Source: Volvox africanus (Eukaryota; Chlorophyta; Chlorophyceae; Chlamydomonadales; Volvocaceae). Taken from it: 64,000 nt of DNA. The notes under the pieces are model-generated. The model was not told the origin of the DNA. It searched no databases and saw nothing but the letters and a program-made list of their open reading frames with translations. Shown here in pieces: positions 1 through 18,913 of the stretch. A program made the position numbers and the translations under genes. The stretch spans positions 226,001 to 290,000 of the forward strand of contig BSDZ01000019.1 of NCBI GenBank assembly GCA_030268105.1. The letters run 5' to 3'. How positions within the stretch are numbered: position 1 is the stretch's first letter; the number at the start of each line of letters is the position of its first letter.

Positions 1-1704
1 TGTCAGCGTACAAGAATTCGCAGCCGCCGCCGCCGGTCCCAGGTTGCCGCCAAAGGCCGACGTTCCTCCCATTGCCGCCACGGCGGAGTACGTTGTTCTT
101 GCTGCCAGTGGCGTTGGCGTAGATGACTCCGTCGTGACGCCATATATAGCAGCGCCGCCGCCGATCATGGAGCCACCCCACGACTCCAGCCCGTGTCCTA
201 TGCCGTCCAGGGCAGGAGCCGAATGGGCGGCAGTAGTAGGGGTGGGAGCGGGAGGCGGTCTACCGGCAGTCCGCCAGCGCCAGCTGCCGCCGCCGGCGCC
301 GAGGGCACCACTGCCCCAGCTGCTGCTGACACTACTGGAGAGGAAGTCATACCTGCGAGAGGACGCCCAGGTCCACGTCGCTCCCAATCCGACTCCAGCC
401 GATGCTGCCGGAGGTTTTGATGGAACTGCTGACACTGTTGCCGCAAATGGTGCCGCCGGGGATGCTGTCTGCTGTACGTGGGCCGCGGGCACCTGCTGAA
501 TCACTGTTGCCGCAGCCGCTGCGGCATCTGACGGAGCTGCTGCAACACCGGTCGCTAATCCGGGAGTAGCGACATCCAAACTGTACGCGGTGTGCCATAT
601 CCACTCCCGAGCCGGTACTGGAACCGGAACCGGTGCGGGTGCTGCCGCTACTGCTGCCGCGTGTGCGGGTACGTGTATGGTCCCTGACGATATCGTGGGC
701 CATATCCCTGGTCCGGCCTCTCCGTTGGGCAGCCCCCTCTCTTTGCCGGAGTGGATTCCGCGTTGAGCGGCCGTGTCCTCTCCCTCCGCTTCACCCTCTC
801 TCTCCTGTCCGCACGGCTCCTCGCGTTCAAGCTGCAAGGACAGCAGCAGCTGATCCGCGGCGGCGTAGTCCAATCCGTGTTGCTTCAGCCAGTCCTGGAT
901 GGCCACCCGGAGGGAGACGTTAGCAACCAATTGTATCTGGGGCTCAGGAAGGGTGTGGTTCCAAGACTGCCCTGTTAGCCAGCTTGAAATTGCTGTGCGC
1001 TCGTACCAGCCACTTGTACCATGAGGCAAACGGTATCTTGTGGCAAATGCCTCAGGTGCCAGTGCCGCCGCAGCAGGCGACTCATTCTCCGCGCTAAGTT
1101 GCTTTTGCTGGACGGGCGACTGGACGGCTGCATCCCTAAGTTGGCTTGGTGGCGAGGCGTTCGATGGTCCAGCGTGTGATAGCAGCTGCGTTGCAGGTTG
1201 CGTTAGAAGCAATGGCACCGGAATGACTGGGTCACGCATAATGCGGCCGGTCAGGGGGCAAATGAAGCCGCTTGGCACGCGGAGTCGGGAGGTGCCGGAA
1301 GGTGATGATAGTGGGAGGGATGTGCTGGGTGTAGGCGTAGGAGACAGCTGCGATTGCGTTGCTGCGGCATGGCTGTCGACCAGGGAGCGTTGAACTATGC
1401 CATGGCTAGATGAATCTGCTGTGGCGACGGATGTAAGGCTGAAATCTTGGGGCTTGGCACGCAGCAGTTTTGACGAGGTGGACTGGAATGTGCGGCGGGT
1501 TCGCGTGGGCTCATTTATCCATCCTTCGAAGCTCATGAGAGCATAAGGCTCAGGAAACGTGGCTGCCGCAGGCGAGCTGCAGTTCACGGCGCTGAACTCG
1601 CTACCAAATGCATTGGAGCCGGCGGACAGGCCGGAATCCATGCTGAAACCACGCATTCGGGGTGCTCCACAGCAATGCCAGAATAGAACTGCTTTCTGAC
1701 CTCC
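1..1704 (-). CDS. U-box domain protein, probable E3 ubiquitin ligase (3' end outside window)
   Basis: A single frame is open on the minus strand from 1704 to the left edge with no stop. The sequence before 1704 ends in a TTACAG acceptor, so 1704 may be an exon start; the first Met is at 1656-1654. Counting from that Met, a U-box begins near residue 128: FICPLTGRIMRDPVI at 131-145, then about 60 residues of Ser/Ala/Gln-rich insert, then GTSGWYERTAISSWL at 213-227 and a VANVSLRVAIQDWL end near 258. U-box proteins recruit E2 enzymes and transfer ubiquitin without zinc. The rest of the 552 visible codons is Ala/Pro/Thr/Gly-rich, probably disordered. A CAG|GTATGA donor near 354 could end an exon. 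The U-box call is firm; substrate and partner are unknown. Further exons may lie upstream on the minus strand. Confidence 0.8.
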
Positions 1705-2876
1705 CTGTAAAAAAAGAGTTGTTGCCCTCTAATCTCTGTCCATCCGTTCGCTACAATAGACGCCCAACCTGAGGTTATAAAACATGTTCAATATCCATTT
1801 ATGAGCCCCGTATTAGTTTCACCTACGCAACGTGCTTCATAGCACCTCCGATTAAGATTCAATTGCTTGTAAAAACCACCAATGCATCAGCCTTCAACTT
1901 GGCTATGTATAAATATCTAACATTCCACATGTCACCACATGAAAGATAGAACTTATAGAAAGGCTAAGCTGCCATACAACAGGCATAGGAAGTAGCCCCG
2001 CCGAATTCGAAAATACATTAAAGGAGCGTTTCACTTAACGTTTAGACCCATCGTGCTCCGATGTCCATATTTTGGTCCAAGTTGTCGACGTCCAAGGCTG
2101 ATGTGAAGCGTACGAGCAACGAATTTCAGCAGGCAAGTCACCTATGGCGATGTGAAAAGTAAATAAAAATATAGATGTCTGTAGGAATTGCCCTCCATGG
2201 TTGATAACAAAACGCACGAAACTCGTGTATTGTCCCTCACGAGCGTCGGTCGAAGGCCGATTACTTGCATGTCCTTGCAATTCCTGAGCGACGCAAAACC
2301 ACCGACTTGCTATTTGAAGTTTAAGATCGCTTATAGAGCCAAGAAGTACTACGCGCTGGAGCCCTTGAAGCAATTTCATTGCGTTCCTATTTAGTAATTA
2401 GCACACATCTGCATCAAATAAATCGGCTTGATCAATAATCCGGCAAGCCTTGTTAGATCAGTTTGTCTGGACCTGCTGGACATTCTGGAATGGAATTCCT
2501 ACATGTGGTTCCAGCCCGAAAACGAGCAACGCGCGCGTTCCACCGCAACATTTCTCGTCAAGGGCCGCATATCTAGCTTTAAGACAAGGAGATTAGGAGA
2601 AGGTCATAGTAACGTTTCTATATTGGTGATTGATTATTCTCGTCCCGTTTTGAGAGCGACGTCGATAGATATAAACGGCGCGGGAACTAGGACTTCCACA
2701 GAACCTTCACGGAGTTAGTTTATAATACTGACACAAATTTGGCACAATGATTTAAGGTCATAAACTAGCGCTGACAACGCGCCGTATGTATGAAGTCCGG
2801 TCTTCGACAACAAAGCACGAAACTATGAACCTAGAATTCTCATCACTGCATGCTATTTGCCACCATCAAGGAGATA

Positions 2877-2912
<36 letters not shown>

Positions 2913-3934
2913 TATCCGCAGTCTCTCATTAACAAAGCACAAAATCCTGAACGTACCAAAACTCAAGCAGAAACGCATCCTTACCGCACAAGTAGAGCAG
3001 TACCATTTACATGTCAACGACTCCACTCCACACTCAGTAGCGTTTCTAAACTCTAGAAACCAGATGCAGAAGATACCGATCCTCAGATGCTCTCAGCGGT
3101 CCAGCCAAACCTGATTCCGCCAAGGCCCTACCTGGGTCCTAAGATCTGTGGACCGCCCTCCCTCCAAGGTTTTTTCCTTTGCCTTACCCTTACCACCTCA
3201 TCCCCAAGTTTCATGTTACAAGCAAACATAGCGCGGTACTGGAATAAAAGAATTTCCCGCGCAAGATGTCCCAGCGGCCGCGGCGTTTCGCCTTATGGTG
3301 TCCTTCGGTGTCTTGGTGCGTATTTTGTCCTCTTGGGTTTTGTCCCCTGTCCCCCCATCCGTTCTCCTCCCCATAGCCTCCTGGAGGCAGTATGTCATCG
3401 TGCCCGGTGTCGGAGCGGCCATCGCCATCACGGCTACCGTCCCTCTGCTCCTGCTGCTGTTCACGGAAGTTCACGGAAACTCGGGGTCCCGGCGGCACAT
3501 CCCGCGGCCGCTGAGTACCTTGTGGTTAATGCACAGTACGACAACCTCCTGAAACCTCCTTCCCCTACCGGACCTAGCTTAGCACGTGCAATACTCCACA
3601 CAATATTTGCAAAACGGCAAATCACGTGTGGGTTTTCTTAGCATACCATATCGCGTTGGGAGCCTTATAGAGCATTAGGGATAAAGGCCTTTTGACAACG
3701 TCTGGCGCCACTCCTCTTGACCTCTGATCAGTACCGAGTTCTGATCGCATTTCTTACCTTACCTGTTATCTTTAAAACACCGACTTCCCCTCGTGGAAAT
3801 AAGGGAGGAAGTGTCCCCCGCCAATGTTTCTTTTGATAAGCTTTCGACTATGGATATATTGTAAGGTGGATCTGTACCGCCGCTCTGCTATTGCATATGT
3901 CTCCCTGGCCTTAATCCAACGACCCATGGGTTAC
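1705..3934. other. Anonymous stretch upstream of the U-box exon
   Basis: No gene is recognised here. Between 3191 and 3500 both strands have plausible frames: a hydrophilic Gln/Asp/Gly-rich minus-strand frame and a hydrophobic plus-strand frame (3265-3552) containing GAAIAITATVPLLLLLF, which resembles a membrane helix. They overlap, so at most one is real. Splice-like sites exist for both. The minus-strand reading would suit a 5' exon of the U-box gene. The 1705-3080 part is AT-richer and shows nothing convincing except a dinucleotide repeat. Confidence 0.4.
2881..2910. repeat. (AC)15 microsatellite
   Basis: Uninterrupted AC dinucleotides at 2881-2910, ending at GATATCC. Confidence 0.95.
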
Positions 3935-4126
3935 CTGTGGGGACTCCGGGTCTTCAGCGACCGCTTGCTCAGCAGCAGCAGCCTCGTTGAGTTCCCTACC
4001 CCGCCGCCCCGACCCTCGATCCCGTGTGTCGAAACTTCCTGGGTCTTGGGTGCTACTACTGTTAGCAGCAACTCCTGCAGGTCAGACAGTTGGGAGTCGC
4101 TGACGGTAGGGTGGTTACAAAAGTGC
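3935..4126 (-). CDS. Candidate minus-strand exon, function unknown
   Basis: This looks like one internal coding exon. A good acceptor (TCCTTTTGCCAG) lies just before 4126 and a donor (CAG|GTAACC) follows 3935. The 192-nt interval is open in one frame, entering and leaving in phase 2. The peptide includes HPTVSDSQLSDLQELLLTVV and ends Leu/Ser/Lys-rich. No domain is recognised. It has the same orientation as the U-box gene and could be one of its 5' exons, but I could not connect the two by phase. Confidence 0.35.
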
Positions 4127-4293
4127 CTGGCAAAAGGATTTATTTTGGCGGGTGGTGCGTATGTGCTTAGTCCGACGCAGTACCGGAGCTCTATGACAAG
4201 ACGCACAGAGGGGTCACATTGAGGTTGGATTTCATGAGGATGGGCAAGGGGGGAGGGTGCATATGGCTTGGGAGAAGGGGCGAGGGGGTAAAG

Positions 4294-4425
4294 AGCTGCA
4301 TGTGTGTGTATGTGTGTATGTATGTGTATGTGTGTGTATGTGTGTATATGTGTGTGTATGAGTGTATATGTGTGTGTATGTGTATGTACGTGTGTGTATG
4401 GGTGTATGTGTGTGTATGTGGAGCA
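4294..4425. repeat. TGTGTATG-type microsatellite
   Basis: About 130 bases of imperfect TGTGTATG and TGTATG units on the plus strand. Any frame is open across it, so the Tyr/Val/Cys-rich and Thr/His-rich translations here are artefacts. Confidence 0.9.
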
Positions 4426-4898
4426 CTAGCATCTCATGTTGGGTCGGGCTTGGACATTGGGCCGATCGGTCGGTAGGAAGAGGCGATTTCCCGCGGAGCG
4501 ATCGCACGTGCTAGTGATCTGAACATGTTTTCAATTCCGCCACCAACGTTCAACCGCTAATAACCGACTCACTCGTGGCTGACACTCTATGGCCGACGCC
4601 GCGTGCGGCGTGAATGAACTCGATGCTGCCGACGCCACCACATTTCAATACGGACAGGGAGAGATATCAAGGTGTAATGCCTTGGATGGCCGAGGCTTAG
4701 GCCCAAGTTTGGAAGGAAGCTGCGGCGCATGTGTGCATAAGTATTGCTTCCGAAGAAGCGATTGCAGATTAACGTGCGCGCCCGACCATTAAAAAAAATA
4801 AAGCACGCAATGAAAAACATGAAAGCTTGGGACTGGGGGGGAATATCGGTCTGGGGGGCTGGGGGGAGGGGGGATGGAGGAGAGGGGGGAGGGGGGAT

Positions 4899-6355
4899 CC
4901 GGACGTGCAAGGAGTACGAGAACGGCAGCTTCCTGGTTGACCATACCTTGAGGAGACAGAACACCATGCCGGTACCAGGGTCAAGCTTTACGTTTTTGCA
5001 CAATGAACTACTGCCCACGCTCGTGGAGGAGGCATGGGAGTGGCTGGCGCCCAAGGATCGGGCAGCAAAGTATGATTGTGAGACGCTCAAGGAGATTTAC
5101 ATCCACAAGCTCCAACAGCACGGCGGGCATGACGAGTGAAGCTGTCATATTCTCCATCCCGATCAGGTGGAGACGGGGTGGGAGCCCAAGGGTCTGCTGT
5201 TATGGTGGTTATTCCCCCAGAACAAGAAGAAGCTGCAGGTGCAGGGACAGCAGCGCCCGCGGAAACATGCCTGTCCACAAAGAGCTGCGGCTGCGGCAGC
5301 TGTGGCGCAGGACAATGGCGATGATGATGTATATGTGCCGCAGAGGAGTAATGCCAGCACGAGCGTCGTCTGTTGAAAGGAAGAGACGGATGCTGAGCAG
5401 CTGGAGAAGGAGGCGGAGGCAGGACTTGCGGTGTGCGTGGGCCCGGGAGACGTATCAGGTGGCGCCGCTGTCCTTTAAGTCTGTGGAGATAAAGGGTGAA
5501 ACCTACCCTCTCCTATGCGTCAGCATGCATGTGTGTCCCCAGGCACCGGTTTTCATCTGGGCAAACCCTGTACCTGGGCCTGGATGTGGACACGAGCCTC
5601 AGCAAAATGCAGCGTATCATGGAGATCCTGTGCAGTGAGGAGCCGGTGGAGACCAGGGAGAGGGAAATGAGAGATGCGGCCACGGTGGCTACTGGAGCTG
5701 CACACACCCCAGTCCATTTCAAGACCCCAGTCCATTTCAGGACAACCTGGCGTGCACTCCCCCGGACGATGTGGCTGCCATTCATGAGGGGTCCGCGTCA
5801 GCCATGGAACAGCCATCTATACACGTACGGCGGCTTCTAGGGTGCCGTACTGCGTGGCTGGAGGTGTCAGCACGCCGGTACGTGGGATTCGCCGCAAACA
5901 GCTAATGGTTTATTACCCTGAGAGAGCAATGCAAGTGGGCAGACGGCGGCACTGCAGCTTCGCTACCTAAGGGACCATTTCATCTGGTCACCAGGCGTGC
6001 AGCAACTGCGCTGGGACTACCAGTGCGCAGGACATCAACCAGCCTGAATACGTCGGTGGACTTGGATGCTCAAGTAGTCGGTGAGGTGGAAGGAGAGGGC
6101 CTGAGCTTCGTTATACTACCCAGCACCCTGCATGCCGTACGGCTGAGCCTGACGCAGACCTTGGCGGTGGCGCAAGCCGCCATGTACGACGTGTTGGTGG
6201 GGAACGAACAGATGCACCTGGTGGCTGACGCTATCACGCAATATCCGATGGCACAACTACAGCTGTACCCCAACCTTCTGGAGTACCCGAAGCTCATCGT
6301 GTCCATCCCTATGACGACGGTCAAGTGGCAAGCTAAAGGCATGTGGCCCTCATGA
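4899..6355 (+). pseudogene. Frame-broken coding block of unknown function
   Basis: Several adjacent plus-strand stretches have GC-rich third positions and protein-like composition but lie in different frames. 4899-5139 reads through EYENGSFLVDHTLRR and LVEEAWEWLAPKDRAAKY to a stop. 5166-5376 reads VETGWEPKGLLLWWLF and ends in a stop. 5496-5840 contains GLDVDTSLSKMQRIMEIL. 6020-6355 contains GLSFVILPSTLHAVRL and NLLEYPKLIVSIPMTTVKW and ends in a stop. The gaps are too short for convincing introns (about 29 nt between the first two), which suggests a decayed gene; a multi-exon gene with unusual splicing remains possible. I recognise no family. A 19-nt near-exact tandem duplication near 5710-5745 adds to the impression of decay. 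Confidence 0.4.
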
Positions 6356-7457
6356 CTTCCAGCGCTCCTGCCGACCTTGTATTGGTGGAAAAGTTGGGGG
6401 GCCATGCACAAAATCCTGCACCATGCATGAGCCGGACGCAATAGACACCCTGCAGTCTTCTGCATTGGCGGAAGAGCTGGGGGGGGGAAGGGTGCATAAC
6501 CCCCAACCGTGCAGGACCCGGGCCCCTTGCTGAGAGAGAGAGAGAGAGAAAGGGATGGTGGTGGAGAGAGAAGAACTTTGGAGTGTTCTTGGCGCGGACA
6601 GAGAAACGGACCGACACCTCATGGGGTGTGTATGTGTGATGTGTTATATATGTGCTTTATATTACATGTTATGTGATGTGATTTTGGCGGAATCCGGGTA
6701 CGTCGTGAAGGGCCGCAGTTGCGCCCCGAATAGGAGTGCCCCCATATGGGCCAGTGCATGGGCCCATCCCCAATACCTTGGGAGAAAGAGTTTTGGTCGT
6801 GCCCAAGGGCAAGTGCTTGCGACCGCTCATGTGCCGCAGATTTACAAACAGTTGACGAATCCAGAACGGCAGCATGCTGGGATCTGGTATTGATGTTGAT
6901 GTTTGAGCTCCGTTCCTCATGCTTTGTTCCTCATGCTATGATTTAGCTAGCTTACGGGTGGGACAGATATATACTATGCTCTGAATTATGTCAATGCACG
7001 ACCAACTACGCCTTGCTCATCCGCTGGCTTGACATCCGCTGGCAGGACTTAACTTCGAGTTGCCATACTCTTCATTTTCCGCTTTCTTTTTTCGCTAATA
7101 TATTCTTTATTAAAGATCTTTTTAATTTGCTCTACTTGTCCTCGCGGTCTCCTGCCTCCTGCCTCCTGGCTTGTCTGGGCCTTACGCGCTCTCTAGGGTA
7201 AGTATTAACAACATTTCCTGGTCTTATCCAAGGTTCATATTATCTGACAGCTCCGTAATCTGTCCAAACAGTGTATAATTCAGCAAGTGATATTGCCACA
7301 ATGCTGGGCCGTACCTTTGCCGTATGTCGCCGCGATTTGAGCGGTTCTGACGCATCGGCATGGTACATCCGCAGTGATGCAAGTCTCTTGTGAATTTAAA
7401 TTGTTTAATTACCTGATACCCTTCGAATTAATACTGAGGCAGAAGGTTTTTTGCGCC

Positions 7458-15127
<7,670 letters not shown>

Positions 15128-17723
15128 TTCTGAGGCCACAGCTGGCCGCGGGTTATCAACAGCAGAGGTTCGGGGCGCTTGCTCACGGTGCCATCCTTTG
15201 CATGTGCCGCAGTGTTATGAATTGCGGTGTGTACGTAGATGTGAATAGATCTCCCAAAGATCTTGTATATTGTTCGGTACAGTGACGCGCTGTACCCCAG
15301 TGCGGCTTATTCGGCCGTCCTTCTGCCACAATACCTAGGTATGGGGCACGTGGTTGTATGAGCCAAGGCCAAAGATTGACTAGAGCAGCATGTAGCTCCT
15401 ATGGAGTAGAGCTGTCGGAGTGAGCTCGATTGGGTGCTGTTTCTTCGCATTTCGTAACCTAAAGGAGTGTGACTATCTATCCCCCCAACCCAGTAAGTGT
15501 GTGACTACCTCCCATTTGGCCGCCGGCGATTGGTCGATAGGCATGGAAGGGTGAGTGGAGAGCCTCGCAGGAGCATCCCGAATGCTAAGAAGCGCCCATA
15601 GTACGAGTTGAGGACAAGGGTTGGCTAAAATATAGGGATTTTAGATATAACGTTGATAAGTAACAGATGGGCACGTAGGAAGCGAAGTGTGGAAGGTTGT
15701 TATCCGTAGACTAACCGTCCACTCTGTAACAGGGGATTTGAAGAAATAGACTCACAGCTGCCCTACCAACAGTGGAGGTCAGGCGTTAGCCATATCCCCT
15801 TGTGCATCACGGAATCTATGTAAGCTTGGAATCCGTCTAATACTTCGTTACATTCGTTATAGCAATAGTTCGTTAAACCCTAAGCTTTTGCCCAAAACAT
15901 CACCTTTGCCGTAAGGTGCTTCCTATAAGGTGGTCTTTACTTGCGACTGACTGGTTGGTTCAGTCTACGACAAAGCCTGCCGTATGGCCTTATCTGGGTT
16001 TGTGGGAACATCCCTGAGCACCCCACACAGCGGTACTGACAGACAAAGATCGGGCGTTGTTTATGATAACATTCTTGCTGATCATATAACAGATGTTTAG
16101 TTGAACTTAGAAGACGAGCGTCCTGGACGAGCGTTATTAAGTATCCCGCTACAATCCATAGAACATACACAAGAAGTGGGGATTTGTGCCATCACAACAG
16201 GATATCACAAGACACCCTTACGCACCACTTTTACCTGCTCGCAACAGTTCTTTTCTCCACAAACCAAAGGTTTCCATTTCTCTTCTACAACCTCCTGTCC
16301 ATCGCTTCCATATCGGTGTCTGAGAGCGACATGATCGTCGATCTTACACAGAGGGGGGAGCAGGTCCAAAATATGGCCATTGGTCCATTGCCACATCACC
16401 CAGCCCCACAGAGCCCTCCAAACTCCATAATAATCCGGCGACAACCACCCTAATGCAACAAGAACTCAACATGGGAGGGAGGGACTGGAAGGAAGGGATC
16501 GGAGGGCTTGCAACAATAGCACTACAGGATAGCCACAGACCCCTCTCATAGAAGCAATACACCTCCCTGCCTACGCAATGACGTTCTTTCGCGATTCCCC
16601 ACCCCGCGTCCCTCTTCCCCCCCCACAAGGACAACGACACGCCCTGAAGCCATAGGGCATGCACGCAGTTTGCACGGCCTTTAATATCAGCTGGTTGTCC
16701 CTGCGCACCTATACCTCGGTTATCTCGCGGGGGTTTATCATGTCAGAGGGTGAACTCCGACCACCCCATACCTCAAACATACGAGGGCATGAAGCGGTTT
16801 TGGCAAAATACATGTAGGCAGTGGGATGCGTGGCGCACCTCTTACCACCGCTCCTGTATCCGCTACCGCTACAGCCTGCTGCCGTGAGAAAGCTACAACG
16901 CTCCTTTCCAAACACCCTTTGCACGCGGTTGCCCCTCAGTGTGTCTGTGCGCAAGCACAGGAGGGGTTGCACGTGCGGCACTCATGTACGGGAGACCCTT
17001 GCAATTCAACCGCCACCACCGCTATCCCCATGACTCATAGGAGCCAACTTCATCTTTCTTCGTGTCCCCAGCGGGACGGGGACACCACGAAGATTTCCTT
17101 GCAGCTAGTACCGCAAGGTGTGTGCTCTGTTGGAACCCCTGGTTCTGAAGAACAATTTCACAACCTAATTAGTCATGGCAAACGTGACCACGCCCCCCAC
17201 CGGGACGACTTCTCTTCGCCGGAGACAACACAACATGGGCTGCTGCTGTCGTGGTGGTGTGGTGGTGGTTTGATGATTCGGGGAAGGCGAGCATGAACCG
17301 CCCCGAGCAAAGGATGAAGGGGTCGCCATTCCCCTACGCCCTCCTCGCCTCCCAACGGTCGCAAAACACAAGCAACGGAAGCACTAACGAGAACTGTGAC
17401 GTAGCGACACGACGACCCCAGAGTATGTGCCTCCCAAACGGATTTCCAAATCCCACCACAGCCACCGCATCCAAATATGCAACTCTCTTTCTGTCTCTCT
17501 TTGCCGCTCTCCAACAATCTGGGAATCGAAGTACATAAGAGGAATACAGAACGGGTCGTGCTTCCAATCGCTTTTTATCGCTCATCGAAGCACGCGCCTA
17601 ATTAGAAGATAAACCGTACATGCTGCACCTCGAAACATGCAAACGACACGTGCGCGTATGGGAGAGACGCAACACTTAACAACACGCTGTCAAAACAGAC
17701 CGCGAGAAGTCCGAACCGGTCAC
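15128..17723. other. 3' flank of the remodeller and anonymous sequence
   Basis: Follows the stop of the remodeller gene. Frames on both strands are short. Nothing is recognised between 15128 and 17723, although minus-strand frames near 16205-16444 have protein-like composition without convincing splice partners. Confidence 0.5.
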
Positions 17724-17998
17724 TTAGTCACCGCTAAGAGCGAACCAGCCCTTCCCGCTGCTGGTGATGGTGGTAGTAGCCGCTATAGATAATAAAAGCA
17801 CGATAGGCGAGTCGTTGTCGTCATCGTCATCGGCACGGTTCGGGTGCAGTTGCCTCAAGTTGAGAGGCCTTTCTTCAACCTCTCCAATTTTCCCAAATTC
17901 TTCCACTCTCCTCAGCACGAAGTATTCCGAACGGCGCGCATCAGCACATGAACACAGCAGCAAGCGCAACTTGAACGTCGTCCTGCGGGGGAGAAAAC
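17724..17998 (-). CDS. Candidate terminal exon, function unknown
   Basis: A strong acceptor (TTTTCTCCCCCGCAG) precedes 17998. From there one frame stays open to a stop at 17724. It reads FKLRLLLCSCADARRSEYF, then FVLRRVEEFGKIGEVEERPL and an Asp-rich run. No family is recognised. The matching upstream exon was not found, although minus-strand sequence at 18000-18350 has both a possible membrane-helix frame and a Gly/Ser-rich frame. It could be the end of a separate gene lying 3' of the patatin gene. Confidence 0.3.
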
Positions 17999-18913
17999 TG
18001 GCCAGCCGTATACATCAACCAGAACCGACCAACCAACAACGGTGTTTTTGCCAAGGCGACCGCCTCGAGAATAACAATCAAGCCTACGATCACCACCGCT
18101 GCGACCGCTGTACTGTAGCTGCGCACGTGCGTGTGTCCGTACACTGAGATAACCCTCAATAGTTAAGGCCAAGATGTGGCTCCGAATCCAGCTGCAACGC
18201 GCACAGCTACTCCTCTCAATGTCCCTGAGGGATCGGGAGCAGGTGCCGTAACCCTCGCCCTCATCACCACCAACAGTACTGCTGCCCAGGGCACCACCAC
18301 CTGGTGCGGCAGATAGCGCTGACGGGAGCAGGTGAACAAAATCTCTCACGCCGCGTTACTATCTTAACATTCTTCTCATCTCAAATCTCATACCCCAACT
18401 CGCACAGGTGTGTTACGCCAACCCAGTCCAGAGGACATGGGACATGGGAGGAACAGGGGGAACAGCTCGTAGAGCACGGGTGGTGGAAACGGGTGCCGTC
18501 ACCAATATCGGTATTTTGACACCGACATCGGCGCCCGACTGACATTAATGATATGCCAAGTTGCCAATCCCAACGGCGCCATCCATCAGGGCTGTATCAA
18601 GGCTGGGTTACCCCTCTGCCAACAGCTGCAGAGGCGCGGAGGCTCCTACCCGGAGGGCCCCACCGGTGTGGTGGCCGAAAGGGGGGTTCACTGGCGCCCC
18701 CCTGACCTCCACTAACCTCCCATCCAGGCCATCAGACGGTCCAATGATGCTGCGTGGACAGCACCCGTTAATGCGCTTCGGCAGTGCTGGGTTCATTTGC
18801 TTGCAGCACTGCAGCTCAGCACCCAGCTTGCTGGGGGAGCTGGCATCCCGCACCCGTCCGCACCCCCGCATGTGTCGGTGCCCTCGTCCTGTTCCGCCCT
18901 CCTCCTTCGCGTC

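Noticed and set aside
44..499. 151-codon plus-strand Ala/Pro-rich frame
   Set aside because: Antisense to the U-box protein frame, which is open through the whole edge region and carries the family motifs.
3265..3552. Plus-strand membrane-helix exon
   Set aside because: Overlaps an equally plausible hydrophilic minus-strand frame and lacks a matching partner exon, so it was not listed as a gene.
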